NCBI GenBank assembly: GCA_034008185.1
Contig: CM067109.1
Location: forward strand, 30,288,885 to 30,352,884
DNA: 64,000 nt
Direction of reading: 5' to 3'
DNA from: Gorsachius magnificus
Lineage: Eukaryota; Chordata; Aves; Pelecaniformes; Ardeidae
A program made the position numbers and the translations under genes. Below the pieces are notes generated by a model. It did no database searches, was not told the origin of the DNA, and worked only from the letters and a program-made list of their open reading frames with translations. This document shows, piece by piece, positions 49,187 through 61,623 of the stretch. The first letter of the stretch is position 1, and each line of letters starts with the position of its first letter.

Positions 49187-49978
49187 TCAGTTGTATGAGG
49201 TTCAACAAGGCCAAGTGCCGGGTCCTGCACTTGGGTCACAACAACCCCACGCAACGCTACAGGTGTGGGGCAGAGTGCCTGGGGAGCTGTCTGGTGGAAA
49301 AAGACCTGGGGGTGCTGGTTGACAGCCACCTGAATATGAGCCAGCAGTGTGCCCAGGTGGCCAAGAAGGCCAACGGCATCCTGGCTTGTATCAGATGTAG
49401 TGTGGCCAGCAGGAGCAGGGCAGTGATCGTGCCCCTGTACTCGGTGCTGGTGAGGCTGCACCTTGAATCCTGTGTTCAGTTTTGGGCCCCTCGCTACAAG
49501 AAAGATGTTGCCTTGCTGGAGCATGTCCAGAGGAGAGCCACAAAGCTGGTGAGGGGTCTGGAGCACAAGTCTGATGAGGAGCGGCTGAGGGAACTGGGGT
49601 TGTTGAGCCTGGAGAAGAGGAGGCTGAGGGGAGACCTGATCGCTCCCTACAACTGCCTGACAGGAGGGTGTAGTGAGGTGGGGGTCGGCCTCTTCTCCCT
49701 GGTAATGGGCGATAGGACAAGAGGAAATGGCCTCAAGTTGCATCAGGAGAGGTTTTGATTGGACATTAGGAAAAATTTTTTCACTGGAAGGCTTGCCAGG
49801 CACTGGAAGGGGCTTCCCAGGGAAGTGGTGGAGTCCCCATCCCTGGAGGTATTCAAAAGCCGGGCAGATGGGGTGCTTTGGGACATGGTTTAGTGGTGGG
49901 ATGGCAGTGCTAGGTTAGTGGTTGGACTTGATGATCTTAAAGGTCTTTTCCAACCTAAATGATTCTATGATTCTGCAG
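49187..49978 (+). mobile_element. CR1 LINE 3' portion, copy A
   Basis: The RT C-terminal domain is open from 49177 to 49758 ([18 protein letters not shown] ... [11 protein letters not shown]), then a TGA where an intact copy continues with LDIRK. The downstream coding remnant and 3'UTR end at ATGATTCTATGATTCTG. It is very similar to the copy at 61010-61623. The 10-bp word TTGTATGAGG occurs twice at the 5' junction (about 49177-49200). Confidence 0.94.
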
Positions 49979-50810
49979 GACAGCCTGATGTGTGGCATCT
50001 TAGCTAAATTACAGGAGGTAGTAAAAGGGCTGCAAATGACCAAGTGTTACAGAAGAGGCTTGATTCATTGCAGCCTTGATAGTTGGGGGGAAAAAGGTTA
50101 AATGAGAAAAAGCTAAGGGGCAAGCAAATGTCATCACTGACAGCTCTGGAGAAGTGTACAGACTTGGTAGGAGTGTAGGATTCTTCCTTGGGTAATTTAG
50201 ACTCAGTATGCTTTACAGAAATTAGTTTTTGTGTCATTATGCTTAGGCATATCTCTAAACCAGACAGGGTGTATTAGTGCTCTGTTTATAGCAAAACTAA
50301 CTTATCATTAACGCTAATTTTAAGCAGATTCACCTTCACTAGCTTTGGCTTGTCATTCAAAATTCTGTTTTCCACATAAAGAAGATTGTCTCAAGCATTG
50401 CCTCAAGGCTACCTTATGCATGCATAAAGGTCAGCGATTTGAGTAAAGTGATACTTAAAATACCGAAGTAGTTGGTCTTGCAGAGGACACCAGTCAGATT
50501 GTTGCTGACAGTGAAGCTAGTAAATCGGTGGAGATCTGTTACTCTGTGTTGGCGATACAGTCAAGCATTGATTTGCAGCTTGGGGACAGCTGCCTGGAAA
50601 GATGTCTAAGTCAAATGGAACTAGTCCAGATTTTGATTACATAAGTGAACAGTATAGTGAAGAAAAAACTTTTAAAGTTTGTGGCATTTGTTATTTGTGC
50701 CTGGGGATGCAGGAGAGCTCAAATTGCTACATGAGAAAACATGCTATCTGTACAACACTAACTGATTATACGAAAAACCTGGTCATTTCAGGTGTCTCCA
50801 GAAGTTGTTA
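49979..50810. other. Unique intergenic sequence
   Basis: Between two CR1 copies. Only short open frames without family resemblance. Confidence 0.65.
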
Positions 50811-51262
50811 CTGAATCACAGAATCACAGAATGATTTGGGTTGGAAAGGTCCTTCTAGTCCAGCCCCTCTGCCATAGGCAGGGACATCTTTCAGTAGACC
50901 AGGGTGCTCAGAGCCCTGCCCAGCCTGGCCTTGAACACTTCCAAGGGATGGGGCATCCACAGCTGCAGTGGACAACCTGTTCCAGGGTATCACCACCCTT
51001 ATAGCAAATAATTTCTTCCTTATGTCCAGTCTAAATCTCCCCTCTTTTAGTTTAACCCCTTATCCTGTCACTACAAACCCTGGTACAAAGCCTCTCTACG
51101 TCTTTCTTATAAGCCCCCTTATAAGTATTGAAAGGCCACAATAAGGCCTCCCCAGAGTCTTCTCTTCTCCAGACTAAACAACCCCAACTCTCTCAGCCTG
51201 TCCTCATAGAAGAGGTGTTCCATTTCTCTGAGCATTTTCATTGTCCGCCTGAGGTGGGAACA
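50811..51262 (-). mobile_element. CR1 3' fragment, diverged, antisense
   Basis: It begins (minus-strand 3' end) with GAATCACAGAATCACAGAATG, the reverse complement of the CR1 octamer tail. It continues with the usual GGAAAGGTCC / CAGCCCCTCTGCC segment and RT-tail remnants through about 51262. It is more diverged and of a different subfamily from the neighbours; no open frame remains. Confidence 0.88.
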
Positions 51263-54200
51263 GATACCTGGCTGCTACATTCAAGTGTCTAGGAGCTTTA
51301 GTGGAAGGTGCTCGTGAATTGTGCTTTGGCAGGTTAAGACACTGCTGTCCCAGCAGTCTGCCTTGTTGTTCTGCCACAGGTTACTGTATGTGCATGCAGT
51401 GGCTGCAGTATTCCAGTCTGTCAACTTAGCCGCAGGGCGCAAGGGGAAAACTTGACCCTGCGGTGACTGAGACAGAAAAGCTTACCTACCTAGTGAATAC
51501 TTGAGACACTCAGCCTTTTTGGCTTTGAAGTTAATAGATTATTTTTTTCTGTTTGGTTTCCTAAAGCTGTGATTAGTGATTTAATCAGCAAAATTATTTG
51601 CTTTGTGTCATTTGGTGATATTTTTTAAGCTGGTTTCAGCCAAATTTGTCAAATGGCTAGAGAAATACCATGTTATTGAAGGTTTTGTGAAAAATCATCA
51701 TCTGGCTAGCCAGAATACCCGTTAAGTGTTGCATGCACTACTTGTCATCATGCCAAATGGTGAAAGCATGGGAGGGAGCCGTGGTAATGTCTACACTCAC
51801 TGATGTATGCTTCTCCACAATTTTCTTTCAAATCCATGGAGCCAGCTTGTGAATGGCACTGCAGTCTTCCAGCAGCGAGCTGCCTGTGTCTCTTAAGTAG
51901 GTGTGGGCGGGAATTGTGTTCCCCAGCTCCACTGAGCTGCTTAGAACCCAGCGCTGAAATGAGTCTTACCAGCTACCTACACTGAGGTTTCCCCTTCTGT
52001 TTAAATATTGTTGAGCACTTCCTGAGCGTGCACAAAAGGCCACTTCTTATCACTGAAGTATCTTATCAGACCTGAGAATATTTCTGACAAGAAAGAGCCT
52101 ATTTAGGCTTTTGATGGCATTGACTTTAGTTCTAGAAAGTACTGCACAGCAGCAATGATCTCTTCTTTCACTCTTATTTCGTATTTTCAAAGCATAATTC
52201 AACAGCTGGCAATTGACATCCTCAGATGAGGGCTTCCCTCCCCACCCCCTGGAAATGTCATGTCAAATCACATTAGTTTCTTATAAATTTACCATTACAT
52301 GAGAGGGATAGTGAAGTGAATAATCCGACCCAATTCAATACTCAGTCTCACTCTGCAAGGGCAGTGCAGTAGAAGACTCCTCATCTCTTTAAGGAGTCAT
52401 TGATTTCCTGGGACTGCTTATTAAGCAGTGAAAATCTGAATCTGTAGTAGCGACTTGTTTTGTTCCACTCTGTCTGGGTGTGTCCTTAGTTTTCCTGAGT
52501 GAATTCCAACACTACCCGGTAAGGGTGTAATTCCTTGTTGTGCTTTCTTCAGCAAGAAAACCAGTTCCTGCCCTTCCTGGCTTGTGGCCTCTTGTTCCTG
52601 TTCCCAGCATCAATTAACTGCCCCATGAGTTTTGCCAGTGCCCGTATTTGTGGCAGCTTGCCACAAAACAGGTCACTGAAACTATCAGGACTCCTCAAAC
52701 CAAGTGATTTGGCTTCAGGCACAGTCAAAATGCGCAATAAAAGATAATAAAATAAACAAAAATAGTTAAATATAACCTTAGTAGAGTCAAGAAAGGTTGG
52801 AGTTTAACATACACACTTTTGTTTGGGATGTGTGTTGCATAGAAAGCTTGCAGATCCACCTATTCTTTTCTTCCTTTTCCTCATACAGAATAAGGGGCTG
52901 CTGCGTACACAATATTTTAGTGCTGTTATGGGAAATCCTAACACAAGCTGATAAAGAGAATATCTCGAGGGAGCATTGTGAGCAGAAGCTGAATTATCTC
53001 TGAAGTGCTTTGTGAGCAGTGAGTCATCAGTGTGATACCACTCCTGCCCTCTTCTCTGGAGTCATTTGGAGCACTTTCAACGCCAGGCGCTCTGCATGCC
53101 CTCCCTGAATTCCCACCAAAGTTGCAGGGTGTGATTTCCTTGGCTTTTTGTCCGCTTCATTTCTCTACGATTTTTTTCCGGCAACCCACCAGAGGTCAGT
53201 GTAATGCCAAGAATGCCGAGGGATAGGGACAGGACAATAATGCCCTAGTTGCTAGGATCATAGGAATCACTTGAGTGTGGCAGTGATCGGTCTAGCAGTG
53301 AACCTTGTCTTTTGTCAGCACCAGTTGAATTAGGGGAAGGGTATGAAGCTGGCAGTAAGTCAATGCGAAGTCACCTCTAGATGGTCAGGCTGTTAGAGGT
53401 TGACTAAACTCCAGGAGCGCGAAGCTTGCTGTATCTTTCAAAGGGTGTTAATATCCATTAGCAGCATTTCAGATATTCTGGAGAGCGAAAGAAATGGCCA
53501 AGTCTTGCTAAGCTTTTGTCTCAGTGGCTCCTTGTGCTAACACAAGTCTCAGCGTATTTGCTGTTTGAATGAGAAAATAGAGGGGTTTGATACTCAGTTT
53601 CTCACTTTTTATTCAGTTCTATGTTCTTGTATTATGAGGCAGGATGAACAAGTTCTCAGGATTTGTGCCTTCATTATTTTGTGTGATATTACCAGTTTTC
53701 CATGGAAGAGAGGTAGTCCTATCTTTCAGGCTCTGTTTTTCATTATTCTTATCATGTTTTCCTGAGCTTGTTAGGAAATAATCCCATCTGGTTTGAGGTA
53801 GAATGCCTGGTAATGGCACACAAAATTCCAGCTGAGTCTCCACTACCTGTTTCTACACAAGCACTGTTACTATTTTATTATTGCCCCATCTCCCATTCAT
53901 TAACAGACTTCAGTGTTTCCCTTCCTTTTCCTGACAGCACCTGTTCGTTGAATAAAGGTCTTCACTGGGCTACAGTGACATGTCAGTTTCCTTCAGAACT
54001 GATAATATTAATTGGAAACATTTTAGGACTCATAGCCATAAAGTTTTTTCTCCAACGTACTTTGCTTTTTATTTATTGGTACTGATTTTTTTTGCCACAG
54101 TATTTGCCTGTTAGCTGACTTGTACAGGCTCTTCTGAAGTTCCTCTCAGCTTCTATTAGTAGCCCGAATGACTTAACTGTGTTTAGTTATAAACTCCAGT

Positions 54201-57200
54201 GAAATACTGGTGCTTTAGGAATTCTGTTAAATGTGTAATACTTTTTCCTTTCAGAAATTTCTGTAGCCACTCTGTATCATAAGTCTTCATCTGGTGGATT
54301 GCATTTGGAGCTCGTTTCCTCAGGGTGAACAGTTTTTCCTTCCTGTTCTATGATTTCTTTCACTATGAACAGGGCAATCGACTAGGTTGTCCTGAAGGAA
54401 AAAAAGATTTTGAGCAAGTTTATTTCCCCCCCTGTGATGTGAATCCACCAATTGACTCTTTTGTGGTACTTCTAGGACTGCAAGTTTGGTAGAAACAAGT
54501 ACAAGAAGCGCCTAACCCAGGCTCAGGCAAATCAGTTAGTAAACCACATTTTCATGCACTCTAAGCTTCCCGAAAGAGGACTCATTTACTAATGTGTGCA
54601 TCTGGGTGCCAGTGCCAAATCACAGACTGCTCCCTCTCCCTTAAATATAGTTTTAGGCTAACATGTTTCCATAGGCAGATATAAATAATTCTCACACTTA
54701 TTGAAAAAACCACAGAAAGTCAGTATGGAAATTGCTCGGTGCAGTGATCTCTGTCACAGCGTCTATCTATTTACTCTTGAGTTAAGGAGAAAACTTGAAA
54801 CTGGTGCAGGAAAATGACGCATTAGTCCCTGGCGCGGAGGGTCCACAATTCTGCTCGGCAGCCAGGCGTGAACTGCTCCGCTGCTCTGTGGAGCTGGTAG
54901 ATGAACCTGCCCCAGCTTCTGCTTGTGGGAAGGTGGCCTTTGTGAAGTGAAAGGATTGTTAATTTTTGCGTAGGAGGACTGATTCATTTCAGAGCAAGAT
55001 GTTTTGTGTGTATCTTGGCACTCTCTTGCTCTGTATATGGTATATACACTACACTTGTTTTGGAAAAGTTAACTCTAATTCCTGCTACATTCACACATTC
55101 TAGAAATAGCTTTTATTTTCAAAACATTAGTTAACATAAACATAAACCCACTCATGCTTGCCAGCATTGTTATGGCTTTGAACTGTTTATTTGTTGTTGA
55201 GAGGCTCAGTCAAGGTGGGCACTGAGTAAATATAGTAACCATTTGTTTCTCTAAATTACCACTGTCTGCGAGCGGCAGTGCTGGTAGCTGTTCAGGGTGG
55301 TTTGTGAAGGCAGTTTTCATCTTCGCACAGAAGTGGGAAGCCTTATTATGGCACTTTCCATGCTAGCCAGGAGTGGGGTGTTCAGTTCATTTGGCACTGG
55401 GCACATTTGAAGTATGGCTTCTAGGTTTTGCTCGACTCCCTTTGTTTCTGTTTTCTTGGAATAAGTTTCTTCTTGCACTGTGGAAACAGGTAGGACAACA
55501 GTGAGACAGTATCTTGACTTTTCTTCAGGGTGTGTTCTGTTTGCAGAGAGTCTTGGACAGGGGCAGGGTTACCTACCTGTTTCTTCCCTGTTCTTCACTG
55601 TCTAGTGAAAAGGGGTGGAAGAAATCCCAGGTTTGTTGTACAGAAAAGGACCTGTTTATTCTTATCCAGGTAGTCATGAGAGGACATCTGAGTACTCAAA
55701 TTACCAGTAGGTTTTCTTGGCAAATGTGTTCCATAATGGCTACTCCTCTGGCTTTGTCAGAATGGAGTCCATAGTTGTGTTGCAGACTGATGCATCAGTG
55801 CTCTGCCTTTTGGTTCTGTATAGGTTTAAGAGGTTGTCACGATTGCCTCTGCACACACTGCACTGCCAACATTTCTCACCCTGAAAAGGGTGCTGGCATA
55901 TCATTGCTGTAAGAGCTGCTGTCTATATGCACATGACTTATCTTGTAAGGCACTGTGTCTCTGGGTCACTGGGAAGCAGGTGAAATGGAAGCACAGGGAT
56001 GTGTGGAACAGAGACACAGTTTCTGGTGAGAGGAGGATGTAAAAATGGCCACCTCAAAAAAGTTAAAAAATGACACTTTTAAGTCTTACCTTTTCTCTAG
56101 TGTTCTGACATTTCCATTTCTGGTCCTTGTGCATCCCTGCTAGAAGTTCCTAGTCCTGATGTGCCTAATTTGGACAAATGAGGATAGAAGTGGTACCCTT
56201 TTAAATCCAGAAAATTTTGACACATACCTATGTTTGCCTGGTGGCCAATTTTTCCAGTCAGTGAGCAGTGTTGTTTTTCCTAATGGTAGCCATGAGCCCT
56301 GACCAGAAAAAGCAATTATGCATATAGTGTGGTTCTTTTCTGCTTATATCGTAGATCTGATGCTTCCTACAACTCTGGAATAAATCAGTGACAATTCCTG
56401 AGAGATCATTCAAAAGGAGGCAGCTAGGTGTAGGCTAGCAGCTGCCATAATAATTTGTGCATTTTTGTGACCTGCTTCCACTGAGCCCTCAGGAAAGAGG
56501 GCAGCTGGAAGGAAACCACAGGCCAGGCAAATTGCTTTGGCTTGCTACAAATAGCCCGCAGGATTGGAAATCAGTTCAATCCATGCATTTTTCTTCTTTC
56601 TCTCTCCCTCCCCTTCTTCTGCCATGCACCTCTATAATATTCTTTGACAACCATTGGTTTTTTGGATGTTTCAGTCTATTTTAATATAGTCTTTCTGAGT
56701 AGGATGTAAAATCCCAGGAGATTTTTCCTTTTAAATGGCAGCACTGTTTCATTTAGAGACTGTGCAACACTTGAGAAATAAAGTTATCTGCTGGTGGTAA
56801 AATGCAGAATTAACATTATTTTACACTAACACTGCTCATTAACCCTCACCGTTGTAGTCGTAGTTTCGCTGGAAAAATGTGTTGGCCTGACATAGGCTAG
56901 GATAATCAGAGCTTTTCTTTCATTCTGTGATTGCACATCCTGTTTAATTAGGAAATTGCAGACTAGAAGATCCTTTCACGCTGCAATAAGAAAAAAATGT
57001 CAGTATTAATCTACAATATTTGTCCCATTCACTAAGAGCAATTATGAGCTATGAATTATAAATGATAAATTATACACTGTGGTATTCATCTGTACTGCAA
57101 CACAAACAGGTTTTCATTTCTTGTCCCATGTATATAAAAACCTCCATAGCTTTATTGACCAGGAAAATGGGATACAAGTTTTCACCTGTCCTCAAGAGCT

Positions 57201-60200
57201 ATTGGCTTTAACTTAAACTAGAACAGCTACTGGTCACAGGTGTCCATTCTATAGAAGTTTGTGTTCGGGGACCATTGAGGACATAGCCAGCTGCAATGCA
57301 GGCATGCACATTAATTGCATACCAGGCCGAGCCAACTGAGGGGCTAGATCCCGCAAACACCCAAGCCTCCTTGCAGATATGCCTTCTCGCTGGGGTAAAC
57401 ATGATGCCAAAACACTGGAAAGGGAAGCGTAAGACTTCTGTTGCAGCCTTTCTATTGGCCGTTATAGGTAGTACTTGCTCAAAACACTTCTTTGTTTTGG
57501 TGCTCATTCTGAAATAGTTAATTCTTTTGCAGGGGGGAGAGAGAGAGAGAGGCTTCAAAGCCAAGGGCTATGTGGAATCACTGTAGTACACTCAGAGTTG
57601 CAGAGCCTATATTCCTCTGTGGATCTGACCCCTGGTGAGCCAAGTCCTGATTCTGCACTGGGATGCACTAAGACTTGCGCATATGACTCAATATGGGCAT
57701 AAAGGTGAAAGCCTTTCAGAGCACCCTGGTACCCATATGAAAACAGTTTTCAAACATAGATGTCACTATTTCACTATGTTCATTAGCCTGTTTACCACTA
57801 TTTAGTGCTGGTTTTGCTTACCAATGTGTACTTGCTGTTCTGCTGAGACTTCTCAATGCTGTTACCTGGTCATGTTCAAATTTGTCACTTAAATGCCTGG
57901 AATAAATGCAGATTTCCAAACTTGACATGTAATTCCCTAGTGTTCTTGTATTAACCATCTCAACTGGTTAGAATATATGCAGCTAGTCTGGAAGTTTGCC
58001 TCTAAACTGGCAATATATGGCGTTTTGAGATAGTAATTTGACCCAGATTACAGTTACTTTGAACTTAAAAACTCTGTTCTGCCCCAGGAAGTGACTACAG
58101 GAAAGGCTTTTGTTTCTCAGCAGATCTATTCACTGAATTCAGGGAGGATAGGATAAACAAGCATTAACCAGCTTTTCCTCCTGTTAACCCTAGAGTCAGC
58201 TCGTCTAAAAGAAATACATTGAATCCTCTGTTTGTACATTCTTCATGGAGTTGCTTACTGAATGCTAACTTGTGTAAGTCAGTCCTTTGAAAACAATGGG
58301 TTTCCCTGTTCCTGCACAAAGACAAAATCTCTCTTGCTGAATGTTTGTTATCATGATCATATGCAAACAGGAATTAACTCAGCTTGCCTTTCAAATCCTG
58401 TGCTAAATTTGGGCTTGTGAGAAATTACTTCATTTTATTGTGGACACGTTAATATGAAGGTTCCAGGAGAATAATACAGAATGCCCAAAACACCTGCCTA
58501 AGAGACACAAGTTAAAATAATTATTTTACATTATTTTTTAAATATGGAATTAGAGTAGACAAATAGGAATATCTCAGTTACAATTGATACACTTCAGAGA
58601 TGAATGCTTTCATTATTCACAGATACCAGTTGTGCTTCTTTGTGACCTGTTTGGACACCACATGCTGCCTTAGTGTACTTCTCAGGTTTCCGCTGCTATA
58701 TACAGTCTGTCATCCTGGCAGTTGTGAACTCATGGTCTTCTTTTCTCCTACCACTGAAGTTTGGCCCAAGTGTCACTAGGTGTTGTGAGAAAGAAGCATA
58801 TGGTATCGCTGTGACTGAGGAGGGATTCCTTGTGGAAGTATGGGTGCGGGAAGTATTACGTCAGCTGGAAGCTTTTTTTTTTTCTCTTTAATTGTTATTT
58901 TTGCTTTATTGAAACTGACACGTCAGTCTGCAAGCAGGCACCTTGCCACTCCAGCAGATGGGCAGGAACATAAGTAGCCAAGAGAATAGATCTGTATACG
59001 TCCCAAATGTGTGATGGTCTGATTCCCAGAAAGAGATGTCACTGTAGTTCTTCATAGGGAACTTCCTTGGCATATGGCTATAAGGGAGATAGTATATTAT
59101 CACTCAGCTACTTCCAAACCCCAAGCTATCAAAAGTAGTTTGCAGTAAAGCTGCTGGGTTTTTCGCTCTAATGAATAGGAAGCAGAATGTCTGGAGTTAC
59201 CAAAAAATCTTTGGTTTTGTGTGTTTATGTGAAGGAAAGACTAGCATGAAAAGCTAAAGATGAGAAGTGTGCCATGCCTGAATTGCAGCTAAGTAGCTTA
59301 AAAGAATGATAGATTTACTTTATTGGCACTGCTTTTCCTTTTTTGTTTATGTATTTAAAGCTAGTTAAAAACTAGCTTTAAACTTATCTAGACCTAAAGC
59401 TGGGTCCTCTAAGGACCAACAAGGCCTGAAAGCTCTATGCGGTGAGCTAATATGTGGTAAATGATAGTCCATGGAGTGTTTGCAACCCAGAAGCAGGCAA
59501 TAGACAGCTGGTGCTGGAGCAACCAAGCAGCTGTAACAAAGGCATAGTTAGCACAGAAACTGGCTATCACAAATATATATAGTAATATGGTTTCTTTAAA
59601 CATGGTAATAATTAGAGGTTTTGCATATAAAATAACTTTTTTAGAACTTTTTCCCTTGTCAGAAATTCTTTAAGCCGTACAGATGTTCCACTCAACAGAA
59701 CTGTTGTGTAAAAAACCCTACAGTCTATACCTTTGCTTAAGTGAAAGATCTAATCACTTCTTCAGTTTTTGTCCAGAAGGGTTTTTCAGAAGGAAGAACA
59801 CCTTATAAGTTCCTTTTTTATTATTATTACAACTGAGGTTTTTTGTTATCCTGTTTTCCTAAAGAAGCAAAACCTTTATGATCAGACTTTCTGGCTGCGA
59901 GGCCTTCCCGTAATTATTAAATCCTTTTGGACATCAACTGATTTCAAGGGGGAGGAAAAAAATCTTAGACTGAAGTATACTACTACAGATCAAATGAAAA
60001 CTATTGGCTTTGTAGAAGCAGAAGCCCTCACTGAGAAAAAAAGACAACACAGCTGTTAGATGTTCTGTTTGGCAGCCCATTAGGCATTCAACAGTCACAC
60101 ATACAGTTGCGTATTAGCAGCTGCATGTTCTATTCTTGCCTTGTGAGGGTGTTGTCTAAGTGTCCAGAGAACAAGTGGCACAACCCCATAGGAAGCCTTC

Positions 60201-61009
60201 TTGTTAGTTCTGCTACCCACAGAACACCCTGTAATACACTTTTAGATTATGAGAAAATCAATATTTTCAAAACAGAAATTGATCCAATGCGAAATGTAAA
60301 GTCCTTTCTTCAAGATTGCTGATGTACTGGGCTGGCCAGATCTATGTGGGAAACATTAGAGAAAATTAATTACAATTAATAACATTGAGAACAAACAAAA
60401 ACATCCTTTAGTATTGTCGGGGGATAGGAGGCTGGGTCTAAGTCTTGACTTCTTTTCCTGCACATGTAGAGGTATTCACGACCTTCACTTAAGCAGACAC
60501 ATACAAGGTTGAATCAGGCCATTCAGGCATTAACAATAATGTAGCCTTAGCAGTGTGCAGCATTGCAGAAGCTAGATGCACAGCACAAGTGTTTATTTGT
60601 GGGGACAGACTGTACAGAACCCCACACTGCTGTAACTGTGGTTACCTATATAAAGCCTGCTTGGATCATATCCGGGAAAACCTCTGACTGCAGGGTAGAT
60701 ATGTCACTGCCTGCTGCACACAGCCCTGAAGGTGAGTATCAGATCATGCGCTTGCCCCTGAAATGGGGGAATCAGAAAGTGTGTGCAGGAGCCCCAGCAA
60801 CTGATAAGCATTGATGCAGAAGCCTAGACGTGTAATCTAGCACAGCCTGATGCTCATTCTGGATGCTTCTCCAAATCCTAAGTTGTTCATGGACACACTT
60901 TCTAATTTTGGAGCCAATCTCCTTTTTCATGCTTTACAGATAAATGAAAAAACATGCAGGGCTCAAATTGAAATCACTTGATAAACGTAGCCTGATTTCT
61001 AGGCAGCAT
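51263..61009. other. Gene-poor intergenic or intronic stretch
   Basis: 9.7 kb of AT-rich DNA. No exon, RNA gene or recognisable mobile element found. The longest open frame (minus 57208-57564, 118 codons) has no motif I recognise. A perfect 13-bp inverted repeat lies at 59354-59382. Confidence 0.6.
59354..59382. repeat. Perfect 13-bp inverted repeat with 3-nt spacer
   Basis: TTTAAAGCTAGTT (59354-59366), AAA, AACTAGCTTTAAA (59370-59382). The arms are exact reverse complements and would form a hairpin in RNA or a small cruciform. No adjacent element or gene explains it. Confidence 0.9.
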
Positions 61010-61623
61010 GCCTATGGCATCCTGGCCTGTATCAGGAATAGTGTGGCCAGCAGGAGCAGGGCAGTGATGGTGCCCCTGTACTCGGTGCTGGTGAGGCCGC
61101 ACCTTGAATCCTGTGTTCAGTTTTGGGCCCCTCGCTACAAGAAAGATGTTGCCTTGCTGGAACGTGTCCAGAGGAGAGCCACAAAGCTGGTGAGGGGTCT
61201 GGAGCACAAGTCTGATGAGGAGCGGCTGAGGGAGCTGGGGTTGTTGAGCCTGGAGAAGAGGAGGCTGAGGGGAGACCTGATCGCCCCCTACAACTGCCTG
61301 ACAGGAGGGGGTAGCGAGGTGGGGGTCGGCCTCTTCTCCCTGGTAATGGGCGATAGGACAAGAGGGAATGGCCTCAAGTTGCATCAGGAGAGGTTTTGAT
61401 TGGACATTAGGAAAAATTTTTTCACTGGAAGGCTTGTCAGGCACTGGAAGGGGCTTCCCAGGGAAGTGGTGGAGTCCCCATCCCTGGAGGTATTCAAAAG
61501 CTGGGCAGACGAGGTGCTTCGGGACATGGTTTAGTGGTGGGATGGCAGTGTTAGGTTAATGGTTGGACTTGATGATCTTAAAGGTCTTTTCCAACCTAAT
61601 CAATTCTATGATTCTATGGTTCT
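61010..61623 (+). mobile_element. CR1 LINE 3' portion, copy B
   Basis: Starts at the GGCATCCTGGC segment of RT, so it is truncated about 360 bp further in than copy A. It encodes [17 protein letters not shown] ... [11 protein letters not shown], then the same TGA as copy A, and ends at ATTCTATGATTCTATGG. Its near identity to copy A suggests a recently active source subfamily. Confidence 0.94.

Noticed and set aside
49168..49803. 211-codon minus-strand ORF
   Set aside because: Antisense shadow of CR1 copy A; the same shadow recurs at 60974-61444 over copy B.
57208..57564. 118-codon minus-strand ORF
   Set aside because: No family motif recognised, no splice or promoter context, and a plus-strand ORF overlaps it. 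It was considered as an old retroelement fragment, but no element hallmark was seen.
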